A stretch of 64,000 nt of DNA from Dactylonectria macrodidyma (GCA_020744425.1 JAGMUV010000004.1:3720001-3784000), one strand, 5' to 3'. Positions 46,620 through 56,556 are shown, counted from the first letter of the stretch. Numbers and translations: made by a program. Notes: generated from the sequence alone by a model not told the origin.

Positions 46620-47165
46620 CTACTTTTGAGAATAGCCGCGGGTTACAACTACGGCGAGCGTCGCAAGATAATATCCTAGGATCGCAAGAAACAAGCCACC
46701 TAGCCCATATTTAACAGCTTCGTATTCAAAGGATGGCGAATTGAGTCTCTGCTGAGTAATTGTGTTGGCACTGTCTGCCCCAACGGCCGGAACAGTAACA
46801 ACACCGGAAGGTTCGGAGAGCTCCATGAATTCCAACATTGGGTCGCATAACACTTGGAAGAGCCAATTCCCTTGTTCATGTTTGAGTCGGTTGACATTTT
46901 GGGGTTGCAAAGATCGTCTGAGAAGTTCGTGTTTGATAATCTCCAGTTTCCGCAAGCACAGATGGCGCCTACGCAATTGGAGGGCAGCAATTGGCAATGC
47001 GATACCAGATGTTTTTGCCGCTCCTCCTAGACTGAACCACACACCCCAGCCACATGAGGTCTTCCTTTTGATGTGCAAGATTTCCTCGTCGCGGAGCTCC
47101 TTTGAGGTGAGGTGGCGACATTGGTCTTGGTACTTTGCCTCGTCGAGATAGATTGCCTCTGACAT
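46620..47165 (-). CDS. small fungal protein with one C-terminal membrane segment, unknown function
   Basis: Single exon, 181 aa, ATG at 47165-47163. The soluble part is helical and basic (KELRDEEILHIKRKTSCGWG; AALQLRRRHLCLRKLEIIKH; LRRSLQPQNVNRLKHEQGNW). Near the end a hydrophobic helix (LGGLFLAILGYYLATLAVVV) is followed by a short basic tail (TRGYSQK), typical of a tail-anchored or single-pass protein. No signal peptide at the start. I recognise no family, though Arg-rich small membrane-anchored proteins of this layout are frequent in Sordariomycetes. The single long frame with a clean start and stop supports a real gene. Confidence 0.6.
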   Translation of the reverse strand: MSEAIYLDEAKYQDQCRHLTSKELRDEEILHIKRKTSCGWGVWFSLGGAAKTSGIALPIAALQLRRRHLCLRKLEIIKHELLRRSLQPQNVNRLKHEQGNWLFQVLCDPMLEFMELSEPSGVVTVPAVGADSANTITQQRLNSPSFEYEAVKYGLGGLFLAILGYYLATLAVVVTRGYSQK

Positions 47166-47909
47166 GGTGAATGAAGAGTGATATCGGCTAGATTGGAGGC
47201 GTGAGAAAGGGTTTCAATGCCGGGTAAGTTAGAGGAGGAGAATTGAAAGGGAGCTAAGGTTTCATAAATACAACATGAATGAGGTTGTATTGTTGAGGAC
47301 GGTTTGTGGATGCCTAGCATAGCCACCAATCCTTGTCACCCTTGATTGGTTTGTTAGCCCATATTTATGAGGCTTAGGATAGCAAATTCCTTCTGATCTC
47401 ACCACGCCACTGCCTGGCCATTTGGCCCCCAATGATCGTCACAACTTTGCACATCAGTAACATATTGGGAAATCATGACGTGTACCCGGCTTATATTCCG
47501 CTGATCACATTTTGAGACAATAAGGGATGTGACCAAGTGAGCCTGGTGAGCAAAGCCTACTGTACTATCTCACATTGTTGATATCATATTTCTAGTTGGG
47601 AATGTATTGGACTTGAGCTCGACTACAGGGATCCAGAGCCATCGAGGCTCAGCTGAGTTGCAGCACATTTGTGGCGTCGAATGTGAGGCGCGAAGCACCG
47701 CCACCATCCTAATGAGGGGGTTTTGCGCGATTGCGCAAAACCTATTGAGGATTCTGCTAAGTCCATTGCGAAGGCAACGTCTCTATTTTCCTGCTGCTTC
47801 GTCCCATTAGAACCCCTTTGTATCGCGAGGCTTTTTCAGTAGGAAGTTCCAGGTGCAGACAAACCGTTGCTCCCTCTCTCATCTTCTGTTCGGTTTCCTC
47901 TGAACAATC
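47166..47909. promoter_or_regulatory. divergent promoter region between the 181-aa protein and the Cys-rich protein
   Basis: 744 bp between opposing start codons. The palindrome TTTTGCGCGATTGCGCAAAA lies at 47721-47740 (GCGCAAAAC with its inverted partner); it is a near-perfect inverted repeat and could be a transcription factor site or hairpin. No gene supported inside. Confidence 0.4.
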
Positions 47910-48641
47910 ATGTGCTATTTCAACCAGATACGTTGGTCATGCGGCTTCTGGAGATGGAGGGACTTTCGGCAGCAGTGCAGCAAGGAATACCGAACGGGCG
48001 AAACATGTGGGCTAAAGCTGGTCTACGAAACTCAAATCGAACCTGATGTATGCAAGCTCTGCCACGATACGGAGAAGAAGCAGCGACGATATGAGAAGAT
48101 GTACCGCGATCTCCAGCGGTGGCAGCGTGAGGGTGGCCGCACTGCTACTATTGAGCGGGCTTGCGGAGAAATGCATGGTATCTTAGGACAGATCTACCAG
48201 ATGAGAGAAGAGCACAGCTACAGGTCATACGGTGGTGGTTTTGGTGGCGGAATGACTTTCCAGTCAGTCTCCTCCGGCGTCGCTCTTGGGGGACCTTCTG
48301 TTTCCGCCATGCCTACAATGTCTTCTCTCTTCACCATGCCTACATTTTCTTCATCTGTAAAAGTACCTGAAAGGTTGCCTAGTCCCGAATACGGCGATGA
48401 AGTACAAGACCATGCGCGTCTCAGACACGCTACACCTTCTCGGTCTGCGCCCACTATCATACCAACGGCTCTTCGGACACTCCCTGGCCCACCAGCCCCG
48501 CCGCTTGGTTCGTTCCAGGACGACTCGGTATACAATGGCAAAATCCTAACAGTACGACCCCTCTCGCTCAAATCCTTGACCAGGACACGACCAAAACAGC
48601 GAACACGACTGCAGGAGATTGGTCGGGCACCTATCGAGTAG
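47910..48641 (+). CDS. Cys-rich fungal protein of unknown function
   Basis: Single exon, 243 aa, ATG at 47910 (CAATCATGTG). The N-terminal ~75 residues are a conserved ascomycete block that I know only from uncharacterised proteins: MCYFNQIRWSCGFWRW, then FRQQCSKEYRTGETCGLKLV and DVCKLCHDTEKKQRRYEKM. Its cysteines (2, 11, 23 and the C-x2-C pair in CKLC) look like a metal-binding cluster. A basic helical stretch and a Gly/Ser/Pro-rich tail follow. The gene ends with TAG at 48639-48641 and the next gene's ATG is only 45 bp downstream in the same frame. Nuclear or cytosolic location cannot be told; function unknown. Confidence 0.7.
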   Translation: MCYFNQIRWSCGFWRWRDFRQQCSKEYRTGETCGLKLVYETQIEPDVCKLCHDTEKKQRRYEKMYRDLQRWQREGGRTATIERACGEMHGILGQIYQMREEHSYRSYGGGFGGGMTFQSVSSGVALGGPSVSAMPTMSSLFTMPTFSSSVKVPERLPSPEYGDEVQDHARLRHATPSRSAPTIIPTALRTLPGPPAPPLGSFQDDSVYNGKILTVRPLSLKSLTRTRPKQRTRLQEIGRAPIE

Positions 48642-48686
48642 CAGAAACCGGGACCACCGAAAAGTCCCCAAGTGTGAAACCACACA

Positions 48687-50456
48687 TGGGCACAAGCAAT
48701 GGATGTCTAATTTGCGTATGTCTTGGCTTGTGGACAGAACATAAGATCAGTTTCATTTACTAACGGTCATTCCAACCATTAGCAACGGAGGCAGATAGTG
48801 TGCAACGGCGTAAAGCCATGCTCGCATTGTATCCGCTTCAAGACACTCTGCATCTATCCCAAAACGTCAATCACAAAAGCAGGGACGTTGGAAAAGCCTG
48901 TAGGGAACTTTGTTACTACGAGGTCCTCTTCCGAGGAAGAATATGCCTTTCGAGTCAAGTCCAAAACAACTCGCGAGGTAGTGGATGCCCTTGTCGGAGT
49001 CAGATTCCTAGGGAAGTCGAAGGATGGTGATGCAGGAGTCTGTTCGACAATGCAGTCGACGCAGTCCGCCCCTGTAGGAGTGGGCAGTGAGGCTTCCCGG
49101 AGGCCTTCTGGTGCCAGGGCAACCCTGGGTGATCATGGTCAGACTGACAGAATTGGCATCGAGGAACACAACCACCAAGATAACGTCTCAGGCCACCTGA
49201 GTGCGTCTGTGACCGTACTCTCTCCTGATAGCCCCGGCCATGATGGACATAGAGAGAGGGGGGGCAGTGAAATTGTGGAACAGATCTCCAACGTTTCCAT
49301 TTCCGAAGAAGATGGTAACGTATCCTCCACAGAGAGCCTGTCGAATAGCTTCAGCTCCGATAGCGTACTTTCCCTAGGGACGGTTGCAACATCGAAAAAA
49401 GAAGCCATAGTACAGTACATGATCAAACTGTGCCGGGCCTGGTTCGACTCAAGGTTAGTTATTCTGGCTCGTCAATGCAACGAGGGTGAGCCGGGGGTCC
49501 AGTCAGGCCCAACATCGTCAGTGAGTTACACGAGAGGTTCCGGATCGACAGTCCGTGGCAGCAAACGGCCTCGTGCCTCCGAGGACGAGGACGGACTTGA
49601 TGACGAACGAAATGAAGATGAAGAAAACGATGGTAGGAAGGAGTCAGGTGTTGAATCAGAGTCACGCAAGCTTGCTTGCCCGTTTCTGAAATACAACCCG
49701 GGGAAGTACCAAGCCTGGCGATGCTGTAGATGGGGGTGGTCCACCGTTCATCGAGTCAAGTTAGTCCAACTTAAAATGGCACTAGCCTACCTCTAATAGG
49801 ATTACAGGGAACATGTATATCGAAAACACCGCTTGCCTAAGTTTATATGTGGCCGATGCTGCCAGGAGTTCAAAACATCAACGCAGCTACTCAATCATCA
49901 ACGGGCTGATGAGCCTTGCGAGCTCAAGACTGAATTGCCCATGGATGGGATTAATGAAGAGTAATTCCAAACTTTGCGGTCAAGAAAAAGACCCCGTGAA
50001 GCTATTTCGGAAGAAGAGAAGTGGGTCAAGATGTACAAAGTCATATTCCCCGATGAAGACGTTGTTCCATTCCCCTGTAGGTGGTTTCCATTCAATCTAT
50101 TGAGCAGCACTGACAAAGATTTCGCCACAGGGCAGCTCAATGAGAAAGATCATGATGCTAAAAGCCTTGTGAGAGATTTGGGTGACCATGCGCGCAGAGA
50201 ACTGCCCCGCCTGATGCGACCAAGGCTGGAAGACATGCTTGATCGGGTAATCGAAGAATCCTTCACTTCTGACAGAATCGTCGAGCTCGCGCAAGGCGTT
50301 TTTCAAGATATCCTGCAAACCTTCAGACACGTTCAAGCAGATCCCAATCTATTAGTAGGGGATGATGCGGGAAATCCCATAACTTTACCAGTCCTGGAAA
50401 GTTCCTCAAGCGACAAAGCATGGAATTGGAAAAGAAGTAGTCGATATTGTGGCTAG
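48687..50456 (+). CDS. Zn2Cys6 transcription-factor-like protein with C2H2-type region, interrupted by an in-frame TAA
   Basis: Exons 48687-48716, 48783-49759 and 49808-50456; introns 48717-48782 (GTATGT, CTAAC branch, TTAG) and 49760-49807 (GTTAGT...ACAG). The first intron splits the zinc cluster: Cys7, 10, 17, 23, 26 and 33 give C-x2-C-x6-C-x5-C-x2-C-x6-C (GCLICQRRQIVCNGVKPCSH...). After an acidic, Ser-rich middle comes a second known fungal block, LACPFLKYNPGKYQ...CC..GWSTVHRVKEHVYRKH, then CGRCCQEFKTSTQLLNHQRA, which is C2H2-like. At 49962-49964 an in-frame TAA (GAG TAA TTC CAA) interrupts it. The frame then continues with the conserved LRSRKRPREAISEEEKW block to a stop at 50454-50456. 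Read to the TAA the product is 387 aa; with the stop ignored, about 551. A CAA-to-TAA change explains it. The zinc cluster survives, so a truncated DNA-binding protein may still be made. Confidence 0.7.
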
Positions 50457-50557
50457 GACTGAGTATCTATGCGTGCAAAACCACAAGAGTCTAGAGTCAT
50501 ACATCCATGTAGCTTGATGGACCCAATAAGTAGTCTCTAGAGTATAGACCTATTCTG

Positions 50558-53500
50558 TCACTCCGTTCGAGTTCGAGCCTGGAGAATAAACTCCAACCGA
50601 ATCTCATGCATATTCGTGATATTAACGCTGTCGTAAACCGACAGAGTGAACTCAGTCATTGGAGTCTGCATGTGCAGAGTAAAGGCTGCTTGCGTCTGTT
50701 CCGTTCCAGTCATACCAAAGTTGAAACTCTCTAAGAAGTCACTGGCCGGCATAGAGATATCTTCATACTTGTAATCCTCCGCTCGATTCGTGCTGCTGTA
50801 TTGGTACGCAAATGGCTAGGTTCTCTCCATCGTTTCAAAGGTGAATGCCTTGCCCTTGGCGTCCTGGACAGCGAATATTGCGCCAGTCTGAATAGCCACA
50901 ATGATCCGCATGCTATCGGGATTATCTTCCACAGCGTGCACATTGGCTGCATCCATGAGATAAACACTTAAATCGACAAGACGAATGTCGTACCAATTGC
51001 TGTGGAAGTCAAAGTCGGTGTACGTATTGGTCTCGTCGATGTTGAAGGTAATTTTCTTGGCGGAACTGAACTTTGCCATTCGTGCGCTATCCGTGCCGTC
51101 AAGAAACGAATTGGATGAGCGAAGGACAGTCGAGGCATTGGTGTTACATGACGCGAGGTAGGTTTCAGCATCACTGCCAAGCAGTGTCTGACATGCAGCC
51201 GTGAGCTAGTCAGCCCCGATACTATCGAAGCATCCATGCTGAATCAGATCGTCGAGGATGGTGCTGTAGCGGAGGAAAGCTGCGTTGCAACAGCGGACCG
51301 CCTGGAAAAGGACGTCTATCGCACGTGCCTTCTGGAAAGCGTAGGCGTCGTTGTAGAAGGCGTACATCATGTCCAACCAAGGCGGAGTTGGCTCATATCC
51401 CTCGGCTTGCATTGTGTTGAGGGTGGTTTGCGCCAGCTGCTGGTCGCTGTACAATTTGGCCAAGCCAACTGCCATCTCGCTGTACCGAATGACGGCCTGG
51501 TGGCAATCCTGACATGTACTGACAAATTTGCCAGAGACCTTCTTGGCATTCGCCATGGCGGCAGCTGTGCCGCTGTCTAAGTTGTCGTTGCTGAAGTAGC
51601 AATTGCAGAATTTGAACGAACCGCGGCTTGTGGAATAGTCCTCTGAGGGGCGGCGTTGGAAGAAGCTCCGCATAAAGGAGCGGGGGCTTGACTGGTTAAA
51701 GTCGCCCGAACGGTTGCGAATCGTTTCTTGATGCAGTCGTCGACAAGGGAGATGAGGCCAGTGGCAATGATGACACTGAAGCACGTTAGTCGGGATAATC
51801 GCCAGGGAGGTTCAAGGGTGACTTACTCGGCCACGTCAGTCCTGGCATCAATAATACTGCTGTCGCTGATCCAAAAGTAGCAGGGGGTGACCCAAGCACC
51901 AGCCATCTCATCGTCGAGAACCTGGTTGGGGCTGCGCATCTCAGGAACGATATGTGCGACGGCAGTACCATGACCACCGCGGACAAGGTGGAATGAAACC
52001 ACATTTAGGTTCTTGTCAATGACACGCTTCCAGGCGTAGGTGTGCCCCCACCACCCAAACTTGTACCGCTTGTTTGTCCGTCCACCCCATCGAGCAATAT
52101 CCACTCGGGCATAGTTGCTGAACTCAAGCTTGATGCGGTTAGTTGGGGCCATATGCGGCTTGGGCTTGGAGGCCTGATACTCAGCGGCCGTAGAATGATG
52201 TGAGTTAGACCACACCGAAGCGTTGTCAGAAGCCGTAGAGACGTTGCCATGCTTAAACATAGACTGGGTGCCAGAAGCAATCCGGTGAGAAGAGTTGGTA
52301 CCCCTACGCATGGCGGAACTCATGGACCGCTGCAAGGCCGGGCGGGCGGCAGCAACTGTGCCGGTGGGAGCTGGAGCATAGGCGCGCTTGGAATTGCAGA
52401 CCTCGCGGCCAGAATCGCGACAGTAGCGACGCAGGGAAAACTCGCGGCGGGCGAGATCGTGCATCCTCAGATGGAAGAGCTGAACGGCAAGAGACCGGCG
52501 ACCATGACCAAGAGGGACAAGAGTTTCGACGCGGAGGTTCATGTTGCCGTCCGAAGTGCAGTCGTCGTGGCGGACAGCGAGCCGGTCAAGCGAAGGAAAT
52601 AGACGAGCAAAGTCCTGAGGTGTAGATGATCGGCAAGGTCGTTTGTTGGAGGTATTGCGGTAGGGAGGCAAGACCGGGGGAATATCTAAGGATTCGGGGT
52701 CAGACAAAACGGAGTCCTTGTCTGCGTCGTCCTGCTTGTCCTCCATATCATTGTCGTCGTCGTCATCATCATCGCCGCTCTCCTCGTCCTCCTCTTCCTC
52801 CTCGTCGCCGCTGGCTGGCAGGTCCCGGCTTAGGGGCACCCTATCGGAAAGGACAGAGTCGTATGTAGCGAGAGAGGAGGATGTAGTGTCAGGCATCAGC
52901 TCGGCAGCTGCCAGGGCTGTCATTGCTGATACGGAGCCCTTCTGGCTGTGAGGCACATTGAGGGCCTTGACGTTGGAGCCTGAGGCTGAATGAAAGGGCG
53001 TAAGAGCGGTTGATCGGGATGCTTCTGCGGCATAGTTCAGCGGTGCCCGACCATTATTATCCTCTGCGTCCTGATCGGCTCCTAGTTCGACAAGCGCCTT
53101 AACGACGTCCTCATGCCCACTCTTAGCGGCAAAGTGTAGCAGCGTCCGGCCTTCATTATCCTTCGATCCCTTATTGGCCCCCAGTTTGATGAGCGCCCTG
53201 ATGACAGCCTCGTGCCCGCTCTTAGCGGCATAGTGTAGCGGTGTCCAACCCTCATTATCCTCCGCGTCCTTGTCGGCTCCTAGTTCGACAAGCGCCTCAA
53301 CGACGTCATCGTGCCCGCTCTTGGCGGCACAGTGTACCAGCGTCCGACCAAAACTGTCCGTCATGCAAGAGAAGAAGCGTTGTTCAAGATCTGACAACTG
53401 ATTGCAAAAGTCGGCATAGATGCTTTTGTCCCTGTTGGCCTTGCGCATTTGTTGCCTGACATTTTCGAATTGAAGTCTCATGTCATCGTGTAAAACGACG

Positions 53501-53930
53501 AGATTAGCATCTCGGTGTTCTTGAAGGGAGTCTTGAGCGGTTAAGTTAGTAGGATTATCAGGGCTAAAACAAGAGTGCTAAAGTATAAGACTTAACCGTT
53601 TTCGACATCGTCCGCATAGTTTATGATTTCGTCGCTGTCCAGTAGCTCGAAGAGTTTGTGGAGACGATTGTAGTACTTCCCTTTGCCATTCCGTCGTATC
53701 CGACCGGACAAGGAATCTAGCTGGTCCTGTACTAAATCCCTGAGTGCATGAAGAGTACAATTAGCGGAACTATCTGATATTTGTGAGCTAGTACTTGCGA
53801 CAGAGCTTTGTGAGCTGTTCGCAGCCGAGTTCGAGCCGGATGTACTGCCACCACGGGTAGAATTCAGCCATCTTTTGAAATGGGCTGTTTGTCTTCTCCA
53901 CATCGGGCTAGGCCAGTCTGGCCTTTGCAT
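50558..53930 (-). CDS. ankyrin-repeat protein, broken in its C-terminal half
   Basis: Minus strand. Exon A 53930-53597, exon B 53531-51827, exon C 51775-50558; introns 53532-53596 (GTTAAG, ACTAAC branch, CAAG) and 51776-51826 (GTAAGT...TCAG) are in phase. The N terminus is helical; three near-identical 33-residue ankyrin repeats occupy about 171-269 (DSFGRTLVHCAAKSGHDDVV; EGWTPLHYAAKSGHEAVI; EGRTLLHFAAKSGHEDVV). An acidic tract (DDDDDDDNDMED) and a long region with RIKLEFSNYARVDIARWGG follow. Exon C opens in the correct frame (VIIATGLISLVDDCIKKRF) but coding then continues one base off, near 51727 in an AAGAAACG run. Two in-frame TAGs (51206-51208, 50816-50818) follow, both matching CAG-to-TAG. 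The C-terminal ~330 aa are therefore lost and the gene is probably a pseudogene or makes a truncated ankyrin protein. An upstream ATG at 54172 in another frame is possible. No further domain recognised. Confidence 0.65.
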
Positions 53931-54323
53931 TTCGCAAATTGATCAAAGATTCTGGCGTGTATTGTTAAGACAGGCAGGAACGGAGAGATGAGAGCTGGAG
54001 CTTGACTGCGATCGGAAGGCTTCTTCCCTTCGGCATTGCCATAACTCTTGGTAACTCTCTGATGGGGGGATGCTCCCTGATTGGGGGATGCTGTCTGATG
54101 GGGGGTTGCTGCCTGATGGGGGGTTGCTGCCTGATGGGGGGTTGCTGCCTGATAGGGGGTTGCACGCTGCATATCTGCAGCACAGCCACCAGCTGAAGAA
54201 GGTGTCGCGTGACTATTGTTTGCTCTCTGGCTGTGGGCTGCAGGCTACATAATAGACATAGAAGGAAATGCGCAACGCGTCAAGGAGTGCTAAGGCAAGG
54301 CCAACTCTTCACTCTTCCCCGTC
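53931..54323. promoter_or_regulatory. divergent promoter region of the ankyrin and DUF6594 genes
   Basis: 393 bp between opposing start codons, with the 18-bp minisatellite at 54059-54166. On the minus strand an ATG frame from 54172 to 53864 reads through the minisatellite as repeated PHQAAT-like words and overlaps the ankyrin start. It may be an alternative first exon of that gene, but no clear splice link was found. Confidence 0.4.
54059..54166. repeat. 18-bp G-rich minisatellite, six units
   Basis: Six tandem 18-bp units of the form CTGATGGGGGGTTGCTGC: 54059-54076, 54077-54094, 54095-54112, 54113-54130, 54131-54148 and 54149-54166. Units 3-5 are identical; units 1, 2 and 6 differ at a few positions. 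Each has a run of five or six G on the plus strand. The minus strand would encode six-residue PHQAAT-like repeats because 18 is a multiple of three. Confidence 0.9.
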
Positions 54324-55163
54324 ATGGATAGCGACGAGAGAAATCTCGTTGAATATGTCAGGAGATCCCTAGACGGTGAAGAAGAGTTCCACTTCCTTCG
54401 ATTCGAATTCCTGCAGCGACTAAACATTGTCCAAATACAACTAGACCTAATCCGAATGAAGAGCAGGATCAACCGTGATGGGGCAATCTCTAGCAGTGAC
54501 AAGTTGTTTCTCACCACCAGACTTCGAGATTATGGTAAGATATTCCCACTAAAGGGCAGAACTCTAGGCTTCATGCATAGGGAACTAATAAAATCCAAAG
54601 CGACTGCGATCCGGGATTATCAGGAACTGAGAAACAAACGCGGTCTTGCAAAACCAGAAGCAAGGAAACGAAAGTTGCTCTTGCAACGTTTCTTCCAGTC
54701 ACCGGGTAACGACTTCAACGATCCATTCCAATCTCACTATTCATATTTCGAGGAACCAGACGGAAAAATTGACCCTCTCCGCCAGACTTTTATGCGACAC
54801 CTCCCATCGTGGCTCACTTTTTCACATCAAGAGAAGATTGAGCGGAGTAAAGAGTACAGCGAAGGAATGCAACCTAAAGAAGTGTTAGCATTCGTGGACA
54901 GACTGGCTCGCTTCCTCATTGCTGTCACGGGTGGTGGGTTCCTTATTGTTCCGATGGTGGTCATGACGCTCGGGCAATCACAGACAAAGAGTCTGGTGAC
55001 CGTCTCGGTGGCTGTAGTACTCTTCGCTCTTGTCTTGGCTTTTGGTATCCGAGTGTCAAATGTCGAGACTTTAGTTGCAACTGCGACATATGCTGCAGTT
55101 CTTGTTGTGTTTGTCGGAACAAGTGCTGCGGGCACCAGCCCAGTAGCTGGTAGCACATCTTGA
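54324..55163 (+). CDS. DUF6594-type fungal membrane protein
   Basis: Single exon, 279 aa, ATG at 54324 (CGTCATGG). The N-terminal two thirds are helical and charged (EEFHFLRFEFLQRLNIVQIQ; LRDYGKIF; RDYQELRNKRGLAKPEARKR) and the C terminus has three hydrophobic segments. The first two, ARFLIAVTGGGFLIVPMVVM and SLVTVSVAVVLFALVLAF, are the hallmark of the fungal DUF6594 group. The third is LVATATYAAVLVVFVGT. The family is common next to HET, ankyrin and CorA-like genes in accessory regions; function unknown. An intron at 54536 (GTAAGA...CATAG) was considered but would disrupt the frame, so I keep one exon. It is divergent from the broken ankyrin gene. Confidence 0.75.
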   Translation: MDSDERNLVEYVRRSLDGEEEFHFLRFEFLQRLNIVQIQLDLIRMKSRINRDGAISSSDKLFLTTRLRDYGKIFPLKGRTLGFMHRELIKSKATAIRDYQELRNKRGLAKPEARKRKLLLQRFFQSPGNDFNDPFQSHYSYFEEPDGKIDPLRQTFMRHLPSWLTFSHQEKIERSKEYSEGMQPKEVLAFVDRLARFLIAVTGGGFLIVPMVVMTLGQSQTKSLVTVSVAVVLFALVLAFGIRVSNVETLVATATYAAVLVVFVGTSAAGTSPVAGSTS

Positions 55164-55753
55164 AATGAGAGGTTGTTCGGGGTGACATGTGCTTGGAAAA
55201 TATATCCTTAGAAGCACAAGACGCGACACTTCATACTGGCAATACCTCCACAGGGACGGACAATATTACCGCCAAACCTCTTCGAGCCGTCTGGTACGTT
55301 ATTGGAGTAACCGTCCGACACCTTTACTAAGGCTGCCTCACCGTCAGCCACCACCCTGAACCCTTTCGGGTTGCAGATTGCGAAACCTGGACGGAGAGAT
55401 CTGTCAACCCCTCGAGCATGGCCCCCCATCTCCCTCCTATCTTGCCTCGGCAAGGAGCTAGAATGACTGGTGGCGCGGCGGCTCGCTTGGGCTTCCATCC
55501 CCTACGGAGTCCTGCATTCAAAAGCAGAGGTCGCCTAGGCACAGCCGAAGTCTTCGATGGCGAGGCCGAATGGGCATGGTTGGTTGGTCTATTCCTACTC
55601 GGTTGTGGCCTCAGCAATGAGACAGCATTACAGTCGACATAAAGGGACAGAAGCGCGCCTTCATGTCTATTAGATCCTATGGTGACCATCATGTTTTCAC
55701 ACGCCGTATCGACATGGGCAACATACTACGAATCGGCGGGTAGGCACTAGGCA
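55164..55753. other. intergenic stretch with unassigned frames
   Basis: About 590 bp before the HET relic. A minus frame at 55208-55498 reads protein-like at its end (FAICNPKGFRVVADGEAALV; SKRFGGNIVRPCGGIASMKC) and might be a fragment of a small secreted protein, but it has no credible start and I do not call it. Confidence 0.35.
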
Positions 55754-56556
55754 ATGAGCCGGCCTGGCTATGTCGATCCGGGGTACAATAGGGTGATTGA
55801 TGCCGTGATAGATAGATGGCCTGGTAGGGTCGGGTTCTTTACCGCCTTGGCAGGGTATCTAGCCAGGGAAACAAGCAGTCTCTGTTTTCTCGACGCAGTA
55901 GCTTGCGGTTCGGGTCACGACGAGGACATGCTATCCTGGGTGCCCAACTGGTCGAGGGAGGTCAGCAAACCGGCTTATGACTTCATGGCCCGCGTCAAAG
56001 GGGATCAAGCCCCAGACATGTTCAACATCACCGATATAGGGGGGACGCTCCGGATAGTTGGGCGGTCTAGGGCAATCAAGAGGATTCTGCGCCTAGATGA
56101 CTTGCATCTGCTGGAATCATCGTGGTGGCAAGGCGCTTTCAACAAGATCATGGCTCTCTCAAGAATGTCAGACTCTCAGTAATCAGACTGCTAAATGACA
56201 GCGTCAAGGCTATATTTCCCAATTCTTCATCCAAGCTTATCAAGGAGAAATGGCTGAGGGTGGTCAGGCTCAAAATTTTCACCAGCTACCTCGACTCTGG
56301 AATGGAGCAGCTGAGGGCGGAGAACACGACGATGATGTACACCCACGATGCCATGGCGGAAGCGATGGGATATCTCAGGTCTGATGAGGTGGAGGAGGGC
56401 GACAGGCTTTTCTTTCTGCCGAGCTGCTTTCATCACTTGGTGTTGAGGTGAATGCAGAGGACGGGCTCGGGCCGGTGGAAGATTGTTAGGCTAGTGGCCA
56501 TGGAGGAGGAGGAAGGATGCACTAAGGTTGAGTGGGCGCAGTTTCTTGGAAGATAG
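55754..56556 (+). pseudogene. decayed HET-domain gene, C-terminal half
   Basis: Frame 2 from 55754 reads like the part after a HET domain: LARETSSLCFLDAVACGSGH, then DMLSWVPNWSREVSKPAYDF and IGGTLRIVGRSRAIKRILRL. Near 56130-56160 the coding signal moves to another frame (LSVIRLLNDSVKAIFPNSSS; AMGYLRSDEVEEGDRLFFLP; CFHHLVLR). It then crosses an in-frame TGA at 56449-56451 and ends GSGRWKIVRLVAME...WAQFLGR with TAG at 56554-56556. GDR-x-FFLP-x-CFHHLVLR is the usual end block of HET proteins. The HET domain itself is missing upstream. The TGA fits CGA to TGA. It lies 460 bp from an intact HET gene and may be an older tandem relative. Confidence 0.6.

Noticed and set aside
49960..49987. 27-nt intron removing the TAA in the Zn2Cys6 gene
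   Set aside because: Too short to splice, and the sequence after the stop encodes the conserved LRSRKRP block.
54536..54593. intron in the DUF6594 gene (GTAAGA...CATAG)
   Set aside because: Removing it puts the downstream part out of frame, while the unspliced frame is open to the end.
55208..55498. small secreted Cys protein on the minus strand
   Set aside because: Protein-like ending but no signal peptide, no credible start and no splice structure.
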